Shown piece after piece: positions 43,293-52,079 of a stretch of DNA of 64,000 nt. Under the pieces are notes generated by a model. That model was given only the letters and a program-made list of their open reading frames with translations, was not told where the DNA came from and ran no database searches. The position numbers and the translations under genes were made by a program. Source of the DNA: Paenibacillus riograndensis SBR5 (lineage in GTDB: Bacteria; Bacillota; Bacilli; Paenibacillales; Paenibacillaceae); the NCBI RefSeq assembly GCF_000981585.1, contig NZ_LN831776.1:1317001-1381000 (forward strand), read 5' to 3'. Positions within the stretch are counted from its first letter, which is position 1. Each line of letters starts with the position of its first letter.

Positions 43293-44666
43293 ATGAAACT
43301 GGTACTTCTATCTGGCGGTTCTGGTAAACGGCTCTGGCCGTTGTCCAACGATTCCCGTTCCAAGCAATTTCTGAAGGTGCTGCAAAGCCCGGCGGGCGAA
43401 CCGGAATCCATGGTGCAGCGGGTATGGAGACAACTTCAGGAGACAGGCATGGCGGATTCCTCGTATTTGGCTACCGGCCGCAGCCAGGTCGAAATGATTC
43501 AGAGCCAGCTCGGCGCAGAGGTGCCAATCATTGTGGAGCCGGAGCGCCGCGATACCTTCCCGGCCATTGCTCTGACTGCAGCTTACCTGTATTCAATCGC
43601 AGGGGTGTCCCCAAGAGAGACCGTGGCTATTCTGCCCGTCGATCCGTATGTGGAGGCTTCATTTTTTGAAACCGTCGTCCAGCTTGAGGCCACGATACAG
43701 GAAAGCGGCGCGAATCTGGCGCTGATGGGTGTAGTCCCTGAGCTTGCCTCCGAGAAATACGGCTATATTATTCCTACCAGTGATGAGGCAGCGGCAAGCG
43801 GCTATATGCAGGTGAGCCATTTCCAGGAGAAGCCGGACCGCGCACAGGCTGAGGAGCTGATCAGCCGGGGGGCACTGTGGAACTGCGGAGTATTCGCTTT
43901 CCGCCTGGGCTATCTGCTGGATATTCTGCAGCGCAAAGGTCTGCCTTTGAACTATGAGGAACTGCAGAAGCAGTATAAACTGCTGTCGTCCATCAGCTTT
44001 GACTACGAAGTGGTGGAAAAAGAGGAGAATATCGTCGTTCAGCCGTACGCCGGGTTCTGGAAGGATCTTGGCACATGGAATACCCTCACCGAGGAAATGA
44101 GCAGCAACCACGTGGGCAAAGGCTTCGTGACCGCCGATTCCGAAGGGACCTGCCTGATCAATGAACTGGACATTCCGGTCACAGTAATCGGAGCAAAGGA
44201 CCTGATTATCGCAGCCAGCCCGGACGGCATTCTCGTGACCCACAAAACCGAAAGCCCGCGCATCAAGGAAGTGCTGAAGTCTTTTGAACAAAGACCGATG
44301 TACGAGGAGCGCCGCTGGGGCCACTATAAAGTCATTGATTATGTGAAGTACGATGAGGGCAATGAAGTGCTGACCAAGCGGATTTTTATCTCCGAAGGCA
44401 AAAATATCAGCTACCAGCTGCATCACAAACGCAGTGAAATCTGGACAATTGTCAGCGGCGAGGCAAGCATTGTGCTGAATGAGAAGATGCATAATGTGAA
44501 GGCAGGGGATGTAGTCCGCATACCGGAAGGGACAAAACATGCCATTCTGGCGCTGACAGATGTGGAGTTCATTGAAGTGCAGACCGGCTCGGAGCTGGTG
44601 GAAGAAGACAATATCCGCATTACACTGGAGTGGGAAGACATCGCTCTGCAGCAATTTATTTCGTAA
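43293..44666 (+). CDS. manC: Mannose-1-phosphate guanylyltransferase with C-terminal cupin
   Basis: The 457-aa product has the nucleotidyltransferase start KLVLLSGGSGKRLWPLSNDSRSKQFLKV, then EPERRDTFPAIALTAAYLY and FQEKPD. A C-terminal type II mannose-6-phosphate isomerase-like cupin (~335-457) shows RRWGHYKVIDY, ISYQLHHKRSEIWTIVSGEASIVL and GDVVRIPEGTKHAI. The N-domain makes GDP-mannose; isomerase activity of the cupin is possible, which would make the enzyme bifunctional. A separate manA is not seen in the window. AGGAGGGTTCACTT precedes the ATG. Confidence 0.93.
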   Translation: MKLVLLSGGSGKRLWPLSNDSRSKQFLKVLQSPAGEPESMVQRVWRQLQETGMADSSYLATGRSQVEMIQSQLGAEVPIIVEPERRDTFPAIALTAAYLYSIAGVSPRETVAILPVDPYVEASFFETVVQLEATIQESGANLALMGVVPELASEKYGYIIPTSDEAAASGYMQVSHFQEKPDRAQAEELISRGALWNCGVFAFRLGYLLDILQRKGLPLNYEELQKQYKLLSSISFDYEVVEKEENIVVQPYAGFWKDLGTWNTLTEEMSSNHVGKGFVTADSEGTCLINELDIPVTVIGAKDLIIAASPDGILVTHKTESPRIKEVLKSFEQRPMYEERRWGHYKVIDYVKYDEGNEVLTKRIFISEGKNISYQLHHKRSEIWTIVSGEASIVLNEKMHNVKAGDVVRIPEGTKHAILALTDVEFIEVQTGSELVEEDNIRITLEWEDIALQQFIS

Positions 44667-44822
44667 AATAATGCGCCGAAGGCGCTGTCGAATCCGGCGA
44701 AACCTTCCCGGGTCATGTCGATTTCAGGTTTCAAGCTAGGGCTAAATAATCTATTTACCCAATTGTTACAATTCCAAAACAGGTATTAAGAACCATTTAT
44801 TAAGAAAAGTTCATTAATGCTC

Positions 44823-44850
44823 TAAACTAAAAATTTAATAGAGACGATAC
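44823..44850 (+). promoter_or_regulatory. Sigma-D (sigma-28)-like promoter before the c-di-GMP riboswitch
   Basis: TAAA (44823-44826) and GACGATAC (44843-44850, six of eight bases of GCCGATAT) are spaced by 16 bases. The start site would fall about 20 bases before the aptamer. No convincing sigma-A promoter is visible in the gap. It is a short pattern and needs proof by start-site mapping. Confidence 0.4.
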
Positions 44851-44877
44851 TTACGGTAAGAGGGATAAATCCTTCCA

Positions 44878-44962
44878 CTACGACAAAGGCAAACCTAATC
44901 GAAAGATAGGGACGCAAAGCTATAGGGCCTCCGAAAGAGTGGCAGCCTGGCTACCGAAAGGA
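44878..44962 (+). promoter_or_regulatory. Cyclic-di-GMP-I (GEMM-I) riboswitch
   Basis: The conserved GEMM-I landmarks are present in order: AAGGCAAACC, a GAAA-tetraloop stem (CCTAATC GAAA GATAGG), GGACGCAAAGC, GGGCCTCC, and the second stem ending GGCAGCCTGGCTACC. It ends next to the ribosome site AAAGGAAG (44957-44964) of the GH26 gene. No terminator lies between aptamer and start codon. CTTCC at 44872-44876, upstream of the aptamer, could pair with GGAAG of the ribosome site, so control of translation is a reasonable inference. Confidence 0.92.
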
Positions 44963-44971
44963 AGATGAATT

Positions 44972-47443
44972 TTGACAACTTACCGTAAGTCGCGTCTGGT
45001 GTCCGTCATGTTAACTATTGCCCTGTTTCTGACTGCAGTGCCGTTTGGTCTGGGGGGTGCGCCTTCGGCGGCAGCTGCTGCCCCGAGTTCTTCAGCCCCG
45101 GTTAATCCCAATGCATCACCTGCTGCCGTCAAGCTGCTTGACGATCTAAACGCTATTTCAGGAAAAGGTATTATTACCGGCCAGCATGACTATCTGGAGA
45201 GCCCGGATGAATTCAGCAACAGGCTGAAGTGGACGAGCGGAAAGTACGCAGCCCTTCACGGCTACGAGCTTGGCTTAATCAGCGGCCAGTCGGAAAGCAC
45301 TGGAGCAGCACAGCGCAGAAATGTGGTGAACAGTGCGATCAGCTGGTACAAAAATGGCGGCATCGTCGCGATGACCTTCCATGAGCAGCTGCCCGGCACT
45401 TCGTACCAATGGGCGAATGTGCAGAGGACGCTTAGCCAAGCGGAATTCAACAAGTATGTAACACCGGGAACGGCTCAATACAAAAGCCTGATCGCCGATC
45501 TGGACAAAGTGGCCGTTTCGCTTAAGAGCTTGCGGGACGCTGGTGTTCCAGTCCTATGGAGACCCTACCATGAAATGAACGGCAACTGGTTCTGGTGGGG
45601 GAAGAAAAATAATTTTGCGGAACTTTGGAATATTATGTATGACCGTTTCGTAAACGTTCATCAATTAAACAACCTGCTGTGGGTGTGGAACCCCAATGCT
45701 CCAAATGCCTCGTCTGATCCTTATGAACTGACCTATCCGGGAGCAGACAAGGTAGACGTTCTCGCAGCAGATATATATAACAATGATTATATGAACAAAT
45801 ATCATGACAGCCTGCTGAGCCTCGCGGACGGCAAACCCATTGCCATTGGTGAAAATGGCGAAATGCCAAGCACCGCCAAGCTGCAGCTCTCCCAGAGACA
45901 ATGGGTCTATATGATGAACTGGGGAAAAATGCTCTATGAGAACAACAGCACCACTACGATCAAAAACTTTATGAATGACAGTTACACCGTCACACTGGAT
46001 CAATACAAAGCCGGGCTGGTGGAGACACCTGCGGCTCCAGCTACTCCGACGGCTACGCCGACACCAGTACCGACGGCTACGCCAACACCGGTGCCGACGG
46101 CTACACCGACACCAGTGCCGACGGCCACACCGACACCAGTGCCGACGGCCACGCCAACACCGGCGCCAACGGCTACACTATCCCCGGTTCCAACGGCTGC
46201 GCAGCCGGTAAAACCGACTGCCGCACCGGAACAATCTCCGGATGATGGTATGGTAATTATCCCTACTGTAAACGGTCTGCAGGGAGAATATTTCAAGAAT
46301 ATGACGCTCTCAGGAACTCCTGTACTTGTACGCAATGATGCAGTAGTCAATTTTAACTGGCGGCAGGCTGCACCGGTTAGCTCGCTTGGAGTGGATTCGT
46401 TCTCGATCCGCTGGACCGGACTGATCAAACCGTCATACAGCGAGACTTACACGATTTCCACGACTTCAGACGATGGTATCCGTGTCTGGATTGACGGTAC
46501 AGCCGTAATCAACAGCTGGACTAAGCAGAGCGGAACCGAACGTACCGGAAATATCACCTTGAAGGCAGGCCAGCTCTACGATATCAAAGTCGAGTATTAC
46601 GAAAATGCAGGTGATGCCAACATTCGCCTGATGTGGCAAAGCCCAAGCCAGACCAAAGCTACCGTTCCGGCTAGCGCGCTGTACGTTAATCCTTCAGCAG
46701 CCGGCTCAAGCAAAACTTCACTGGCCGTTGAGCCTACGCCGGTAGCAACCCCGGTAGCAACCCCGGCAGCAACTCAGGCGCCCACGCCGGTAGCAACTCA
46801 GGCGCCAACGCCGGTGGCGACCCCGGCAGCAACGCCGGTAGCAACCCCAGCGCCAACGCCGGTGGCGACCCCGGCAGCAACGCCGGTAGCAACCCCGGCG
46901 CCAACGCCGGTAGCAACCCCGGCGCCAACCCCGGCGCCAACGCCGGAACCTACACTGGCACCGACGCCGGAACCGGCGTCGGCTCCAGCGCCAGCAGCAG
47001 CGCCTGCTGATAACGGACTGCAGGCGGAATATTTCAGCAACATGCAGCTGTCTGGTGCTCCGGCAGTTGTACGCACCGATGCTGTGCTCGATTTCAACTG
47101 GCGGCTGGGTTCGCCGGATGCTGCAATCCCCACCGATTTCTTCTCGGTACGGTGGAGCGGCAAGATCAAACCGCTGTATAGCGAAACCTATCAGATCTAT
47201 ACAACATCAGATGATGGTGTCCGCGTTTGGGTCAATGGCACTCTTGTGATTGACAGCTGGATGAAGCAAAGCGGGACCGAACGCACAGGAAGCATAAGCC
47301 TGCAAGCCGGGCAATTATATGATATCAAAGTGGAGTATTACGAGAACCAAGGGGATGCAAGAGCGCGGCTGATGTGGGAAAGTCCAAGCCAAGTCAAAGA
47401 GACGGTTCCTGCCAGCGCCCTTTTCCTTCCTTCCGCTTCCTAA
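44972..47443 (+). CDS. Secreted GH26 endo-beta-mannanase-type enzyme with two PA14 domains
   Basis: The 823-aa product starts at a TTG eight bases after AAAGGAAG. It has a signal peptide (1-~36) and a GH26 barrel (~45-345) with the acid/base Glu201 in WRPYHEMNGNWFWWG and the nucleophile Glu294 in IAIGENGEMPS. A Thr/Pro linker (~358-410), a PA14 domain (~425-570, GLQGEYFKNMTLSG and TTSDDGIRVWIDG), a longer Ala/Thr/Pro linker, and a second PA14 domain (~685-820) follow. PA14 modules often bind carbohydrate. Beside the exopolysaccharide locus, and with c-di-GMP control, it probably trims the cell's own mannose-containing polymer. Confidence 0.92.
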   Translation: MTTYRKSRLVSVMLTIALFLTAVPFGLGGAPSAAAAAPSSSAPVNPNASPAAVKLLDDLNAISGKGIITGQHDYLESPDEFSNRLKWTSGKYAALHGYELGLISGQSESTGAAQRRNVVNSAISWYKNGGIVAMTFHEQLPGTSYQWANVQRTLSQAEFNKYVTPGTAQYKSLIADLDKVAVSLKSLRDAGVPVLWRPYHEMNGNWFWWGKKNNFAELWNIMYDRFVNVHQLNNLLWVWNPNAPNASSDPYELTYPGADKVDVLAADIYNNDYMNKYHDSLLSLADGKPIAIGENGEMPSTAKLQLSQRQWVYMMNWGKMLYENNSTTTIKNFMNDSYTVTLDQYKAGLVETPAAPATPTATPTPVPTATPTPVPTATPTPVPTATPTPVPTATPTPAPTATLSPVPTAAQPVKPTAAPEQSPDDGMVIIPTVNGLQGEYFKNMTLSGTPVLVRNDAVVNFNWRQAAPVSSLGVDSFSIRWTGLIKPSYSETYTISTTSDDGIRVWIDGTAVINSWTKQSGTERTGNITLKAGQLYDIKVEYYENAGDANIRLMWQSPSQTKATVPASALYVNPSAAGSSKTSLAVEPTPVATPVATPAATQAPTPVATQAPTPVATPAATPVATPAPTPVATPAATPVATPAPTPVATPAPTPAPTPEPTLAPTPEPASAPAPAAAPADNGLQAEYFSNMQLSGAPAVVRTDAVLDFNWRLGSPDAAIPTDFFSVRWSGKIKPLYSETYQIYTTSDDGVRVWVNGTLVIDSWMKQSGTERTGSISLQAGQLYDIKVEYYENQGDARARLMWESPSQVKETVPASALFLPSAS
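46049..46192 (+). repeat. 24-bp coding tandem repeat (Thr/Pro linker)
   Basis: Six 24-base units coding for TATPTPVP link the GH26 barrel and the first PA14 domain of the enzyme. Such repeats change length easily by slippage while keeping frame. Confidence 0.85.
46735..46990 (+). repeat. Degenerate coding repeat (Ala/Thr/Pro/Val linker)
   Basis: Imperfect units of the ATPVATPAATP and APTP type link the two PA14 domains. Unit length varies, always in multiples of three. Confidence 0.8.
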
Positions 47444-47516
47444 AGAAATACTGCTGAATTCATCCCGAACGCCGATACTGGTTAAGACGTTACAATATTA
47501 ATCCTAAAAGTCCAAT

Positions 47517-47538
47517 AGCCCTGCTTATCGGCAGGGCT
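47517..47538 (+). other. Hairpin after the first GH26 gene
   Basis: AGCCCTGC pairs perfectly with GCAGGGCT around a 6-base loop. No T-run follows, so it may protect the mRNA 3' end instead of ending transcription. Confidence 0.45.
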
Positions 47539-47634
47539 ACTAAGCTATAGTCCTTCTACGCTGCATACTGGTCAAACTTTAAGTTCACCCATGAGCGGAT
47601 GGAAGCCACCTACGGCTGGAGAGAGGAGATTACA

Positions 47635-49152
47635 TTGAACACTTACCGCAAGTACCGGCTTTTTATTACGATCCTGCCTATTATGTTTATTCTTTCCTTG
47701 CTGCCCTGGAGTGAGGCGCGCAGTCTCTCTGTTGAACGGAATGTGGTCATTCCCCCGGAGGCGGTCACACCGGTGAATCCATCGGCTTCTCAGGAAGCCG
47801 CCGATCTGCTGGACTATCTGGTTGATCTCGGGGGAAAGGGCATAATCTCCGGCCAGCATGACTATCTGGAGAGCCCGGACGAATTCAACAACAAGCTGAA
47901 GAATGCCGCAGGGGATTACGCGGTGCTGCACGGCTATGAGCTTGGAGCGATTAACAACCAGTCGAAAGGAACTATTGCCCGGCAGCGCCAGGCTGTTGTG
48001 GCCAGCGCGATTAAATGGCATGAGGGTGGAGGCATCGTGGCGATGACGTTTCATCAGAACCTGCCCGGAACCACCCCGGAGTGGGCCAACGTGCATATGA
48101 GCCTGAGCCAGGAGAAGTTCGATGCCTATGTTACACCGGGTACGCCGCAATACAAAAGCCTGCTTGCTTCACTTGACGAGATTGCCGTCTATTTGGGGGA
48201 GCTGCGGGATGCAGGAGTTCCTGTGCTGTGGCGTCCGTATCACGAGATGAACGGAAACTGGTTCTGGTGGGGGCAGAAGGATAACTTCTCCAGACTTTGG
48301 GATATTACGTACGACCGGCTGGTGAACCAGCATAAATTGAACAATTTGCTGTGGGTATGGAATCCGAATGCTCCGAATAAGTGGGCAGAGCCTTACAGTG
48401 CCTATTATCCTGGGGCGGCTAAGGTGGATGTACTGGCAGCGGATATCTACAATAATGATTACAAGCAGTCTTATTATGAAGGCCTGCTTGAATTGGCTAA
48501 TGGAAAGCCTATTGGCATAGGAGAGAGCGGAGAACTGCCAGACCCTGCTATATTGTCTCAAACCCAAAGTAAATGGGTATATACGATGACATGGGGGAAA
48601 ATGCTGACCGAAAATAACAACCTCCAGAAAATCCGGAGTTTTATGACCAATCAGCATACGGTATCCAGACAGGATTACGTTCAGGCGCTTAATGCCAAAA
48701 CGAACAATGGATCAGGCATCATTCCGAAGAATGGCTTGAAAGGACAGTATTTCAACAATGCCGAACTCTCAGGAGACCCTGTGCTCACCCGCAATGACAA
48801 GAAGATTGACTTTAACTGGCATGGAGATTCTCCGGCGGCAGGCGTGAACAAGGATTCCTTTTCCGTGCGCTGGACCGGGAAAATGAAGGCGGTCTACAGT
48901 GAGGAATATACGTTCACCGCTTCCTCAGATGATGGCGTCCGTGTATGGATCGGCGACAAGCTGATTATCGACAGCTGGAAGAAGCAAAGCGGTGTCAGCC
49001 GCGTGGGGAGCATTAAGCTCACAGCAGGAACCTCGTATAACCTGAAAGTAGAATATTACGAGAACCGCGGAGATGCAAGCATCCGCTTGATGTGGAAGAG
49101 TCCGAGCCAGAAGCCTGGGCTCATCCCCCAGAACGCCCTTACCCTTCCTTAA
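47635..49152 (+). CDS. Secreted GH26 enzyme with one PA14 domain
   Basis: The 505-aa product is a paralogue of the preceding enzyme. It also starts at a TTG (behind GAGAGGAG) with the related head MNTYRKYRLF, a signal peptide to ~29, and a GH26 barrel (~50-345) with Glu204 in WRPYHEMNGNWFWWG and Glu297 in IGIGESGELPD. One PA14 domain (~365-505) follows after a very short linker. No riboswitch precedes it; it could be read from the upstream GH26 transcript through the hairpin at 47517. It probably acts on the same polymer with different mode or range. Confidence 0.9.
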   Translation: MNTYRKYRLFITILPIMFILSLLPWSEARSLSVERNVVIPPEAVTPVNPSASQEAADLLDYLVDLGGKGIISGQHDYLESPDEFNNKLKNAAGDYAVLHGYELGAINNQSKGTIARQRQAVVASAIKWHEGGGIVAMTFHQNLPGTTPEWANVHMSLSQEKFDAYVTPGTPQYKSLLASLDEIAVYLGELRDAGVPVLWRPYHEMNGNWFWWGQKDNFSRLWDITYDRLVNQHKLNNLLWVWNPNAPNKWAEPYSAYYPGAAKVDVLAADIYNNDYKQSYYEGLLELANGKPIGIGESGELPDPAILSQTQSKWVYTMTWGKMLTENNNLQKIRSFMTNQHTVSRQDYVQALNAKTNNGSGIIPKNGLKGQYFNNAELSGDPVLTRNDKKIDFNWHGDSPAAGVNKDSFSVRWTGKMKAVYSEEYTFTASSDDGVRVWIGDKLIIDSWKKQSGVSRVGSIKLTAGTSYNLKVEYYENRGDASIRLMWKSPSQKPGLIPQNALTLP

Positions 49153-49218
49153 TGAATGAAGCAAAATCAGGCTTACAGAGCCTGGGCACACACCCCGGAA
49201 GAAAGCGAGGACATGGGA

Positions 49219-51903
49219 ATGAGAGCTAGGACTAAGAAAAAAACACGCAAACCCCTTCATCTTTTACTAAAATTCGCAGCACTTGCCATCTTGTTTCTGT
49301 TATCCATCTCTGTCTTCGGAGAGGACGGGACCAATAAAGGCAAAGTGGAGGTAGATATGTCTGAACTGTCCGCCGCCAATGATGCGGGACCCGAGCTGCC
49401 GGAGGGCACGACCCTCTGGCAGCTCGGACGGCATGATGGGTCCGATGCGGAATTTGCAGAAACCGGCGCCTCTGATGGAGACGAGGTGATTAATATTGCT
49501 TCTCCGGCTTTGAAAGCTTCAGCACTCCAATCCATTCCTTCCGGGCTCAGGGGCGATACCAACCCTGAACTGCGGATTAAGTATAAATTGGATGAGATCC
49601 CGGAGAACGGGGTCTTATTTCGCGTAAGCATCCTTGATGCTTACAAATCCGTTCCGCAGATGAGCGTCTTTTCCAACCGTCAGCTATCGGGAATTATACA
49701 GATCGCCGGTATCGCCGGAACGGACAGCAAATACAATTTCCGTAAAACCTATGAGCTGTATATTCCCAAAGAACAGCTGGTTGCCGGTATTAATGAACTG
49801 AAGCTCCGGACAACACGCGGAATGTATTCCTCAGATATGGAGGATAAATACAACTGGTGGACCTGGGATAATCTTAGTCTGGAGGCACTCAAGACGCCGA
49901 TCAAGGAGCCGATTCACGGCAGCTATACCCTGACCGGGACTATGGTCAACAATAAGCAGTTTTATTTTGACGAAGGTGCGGTTACGCATTTGCCCTATAT
50001 CATGAAGTGGCTTGGTGTAGCGTACAGCGGCAATATTATGCGTACCAGCTGTGCCAGCGATGTCGGACGCTCCTGTTCGAACATGGAAGAATACTACAAG
50101 GTGCTGAAGGATTACAATATGCAGGCTGTAGCCTTGTATCTGTACACTGGTGATATCAAACTTAATGAAGACGGCTCACTGCCGGAAACAGCAGAGAAGA
50201 AGCTGACGGATTATTTCGAGAAGTACAGCCCGTACTTCCAATATTATGAAGTGGACAATGAGCCGGGGCTGTTTAACCGCTCCAAGGCGGTTAATCTGGC
50301 AATTGCCGACTGGCTGAACAAGAAAGGCAAGACAATCGCCCCCCATCTGCAGACCGTGGCTCCAGGCTGGGCCTATTGGCCGGATTACAGCGATGATTCC
50401 TGCGGCAATCAGAAGGGCACGGTGCGCCAGTGCGGCGACCCGGACGGCTGGGAACGTGATCCGAAGCAGCGGGACGAGCTGGAGGAAGTGACCGACCTGA
50501 CCAATGGGCATTCCTACGGCGACTCTTATATTTTCAGCAACGGAGGCAGCTTTACCGAGAATCTGAAAACCTTCGGCGGAGCCGCGGACGGGCTTGGCAA
50601 AAAAATGCTGACGACCGAATTCGGAACCTCCGATTCTCATGTGGATGCTTACCAATACGGGGCCTCCGAACGGACGGCCGCGGTGTTCGACCGGATTATG
50701 CGTGCGCATATCGGCTATGCGGATATGTTTGTCCAGCATGCCGCTTTTTTCAAAAACTTCAGTCTGTTCAAGTATGGCTTTAATCTGGAAGACCATGATC
50801 CGGTAAAAACGGAGATTTATTATACCAAAAAAGGCGAGGATTCGCGTGTCAGCATCATGAGACGGCTGGATCTGGCTTATGCCACGCACGGAGCTCCGTT
50901 AAGCTACGAAATTACCAATAAGGATGCTCTGGCCGACAAGCTGGTGTATGTCCGTGCAGTCGATACCTCCACACTGGAGCCTTTGGCCGGAACCGGAGCC
51001 ACCTCGAACAAGGTATTGGTAAACTTCGTCAACTTCGAGGAAACACCGCAAACCGTCACTGTAAAAGTGAAGATGCCCAAGAAAACAGTGTATGAGGGTG
51101 AACGCTTCGGCAACGGGGACACATATGAAGAAGCCCGCAGCTATGTCTCGGGAAAAAGTGCTGCACCAACGCTTGAATTCAACGAAACACTCGCCCCCGG
51201 TGAGGCTGTACAGTATATTCTGGAGCCCTCCTCCGAGGTAGCGGATGTTGCACCCCAAGGTCTGAAGGCAGCAGCAGTCAAAGGACCCTCTGTTAAACTG
51301 AATTGGCTGGAGGCCCCCGGAGCAAGCTATGAAGTGCTCCGGGCCGACGGCTCCGGTAGTGATTTGAAGGTAATTGCCACCGGCATCAAGCAAACGGAAT
51401 ATACGGACGGCAAGCTGCAGGAGGGCACATTGTACACATATGCAGTTCGTACAGCAGGCTCAAGTGTAGTATCGGAGAAAACGCAGATCACAGCTACCGG
51501 ACTGGTTCCCCTAGACCGTTCGGAGTGGAAGGTATCATCCAATGTGAACACTCAGGCTTCAAATCCGGCAAATGCCATTGACGGAGACAGGCGGACACGC
51601 TGGGATACCGGCAAACACCAGGCGTCCGGGGAATATATCCAGATTGATCTGGGGGGTGTGCACTCAGTCGAAGCGATAGATTTGGACTATACCTTATCTT
51701 CTTATGATTATCCCCGGGGATATGAGCTATATATTTCGGATGATGCAAGAAGCTGGAACAAGATCGCTTCCGGTAAAGGAAAGCTGGAAATGACCAAAAT
51801 CGTATTCCCTGCAGTCAAAACAAGATACCTGCGGATTTTGCAGACCGGCTCGGGAGGGAATTACTGGTCCATTCAAGAAATGCAAGTCTATTCAAGAGAA
51901 TAA
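49219..51903 (+). CDS. Exported clan-A glycosidase-like protein with Fn3 and discoidin domains
   Basis: The 894-aa product from ATG 49219 (GCGAGG eight bases upstream) has a basic N-terminus and one hydrophobic helix (signal or anchor). A beta-sandwich (~60-230) is followed by a TIM-barrel-like domain with a probable acid/base Glu348 in YYEVDNEPGLFN and nucleophile Glu467 in LTTEFGTSDSH, as in clan GH-A (GH39/GH5-like). A C-terminal barrel sandwich, an Fn3 domain (~690-780) and an F5/8C discoidin domain (~775-893, ending QEMQVYSRE) complete it. I cannot name a GH family with confidence. It follows the GH26 genes at a short distance and ends with a terminator. Confidence 0.78.
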   Translation: MRARTKKKTRKPLHLLLKFAALAILFLLSISVFGEDGTNKGKVEVDMSELSAANDAGPELPEGTTLWQLGRHDGSDAEFAETGASDGDEVINIASPALKASALQSIPSGLRGDTNPELRIKYKLDEIPENGVLFRVSILDAYKSVPQMSVFSNRQLSGIIQIAGIAGTDSKYNFRKTYELYIPKEQLVAGINELKLRTTRGMYSSDMEDKYNWWTWDNLSLEALKTPIKEPIHGSYTLTGTMVNNKQFYFDEGAVTHLPYIMKWLGVAYSGNIMRTSCASDVGRSCSNMEEYYKVLKDYNMQAVALYLYTGDIKLNEDGSLPETAEKKLTDYFEKYSPYFQYYEVDNEPGLFNRSKAVNLAIADWLNKKGKTIAPHLQTVAPGWAYWPDYSDDSCGNQKGTVRQCGDPDGWERDPKQRDELEEVTDLTNGHSYGDSYIFSNGGSFTENLKTFGGAADGLGKKMLTTEFGTSDSHVDAYQYGASERTAAVFDRIMRAHIGYADMFVQHAAFFKNFSLFKYGFNLEDHDPVKTEIYYTKKGEDSRVSIMRRLDLAYATHGAPLSYEITNKDALADKLVYVRAVDTSTLEPLAGTGATSNKVLVNFVNFEETPQTVTVKVKMPKKTVYEGERFGNGDTYEEARSYVSGKSAAPTLEFNETLAPGEAVQYILEPSSEVADVAPQGLKAAAVKGPSVKLNWLEAPGASYEVLRADGSGSDLKVIATGIKQTEYTDGKLQEGTLYTYAVRTAGSSVVSEKTQITATGLVPLDRSEWKVSSNVNTQASNPANAIDGDRRTRWDTGKHQASGEYIQIDLGGVHSVEAIDLDYTLSSYDYPRGYELYISDDARSWNKIASGKGKLEMTKIVFPAVKTRYLRILQTGSGGNYWSIQEMQVYSRE

Positions 51904-51917
51904 GCTCATCCGAATGA

Positions 51918-51950
51918 CCTCCGTGGATTTACAGACCACTGGGGTTTTTT
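51918..51950 (+). terminator. Rho-independent terminator of the glycosidase operon
   Basis: CCTCCGTGG pairs with CCACTGGGG (one mismatch, one wobble), followed by TTTTTT, 15 bases after the stop codon. Confidence 0.7.
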
Positions 51951-52079
51951 ACTGTGAATTGGGAAAGCTGAAATAAGGGCAAGCGTTGCTTTGGGACTAG
52001 CGGGTATGGGGTAATAACGTACATATCAGACCAGCCTGGTGTGAAGGGCGTGACTTACAGGAAAGGCGGTACCTCAGAT

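Noticed and set aside
43659..44654. Minus-strand 331-aa open frame opposite manC
   Set aside because: Antisense shadow of a well-supported gene, no ribosome site.
44673..44685. GCGCC-GAA-GGCGC hairpin after manC as a terminator
   Set aside because: Stem of only five pairs and no T-run.
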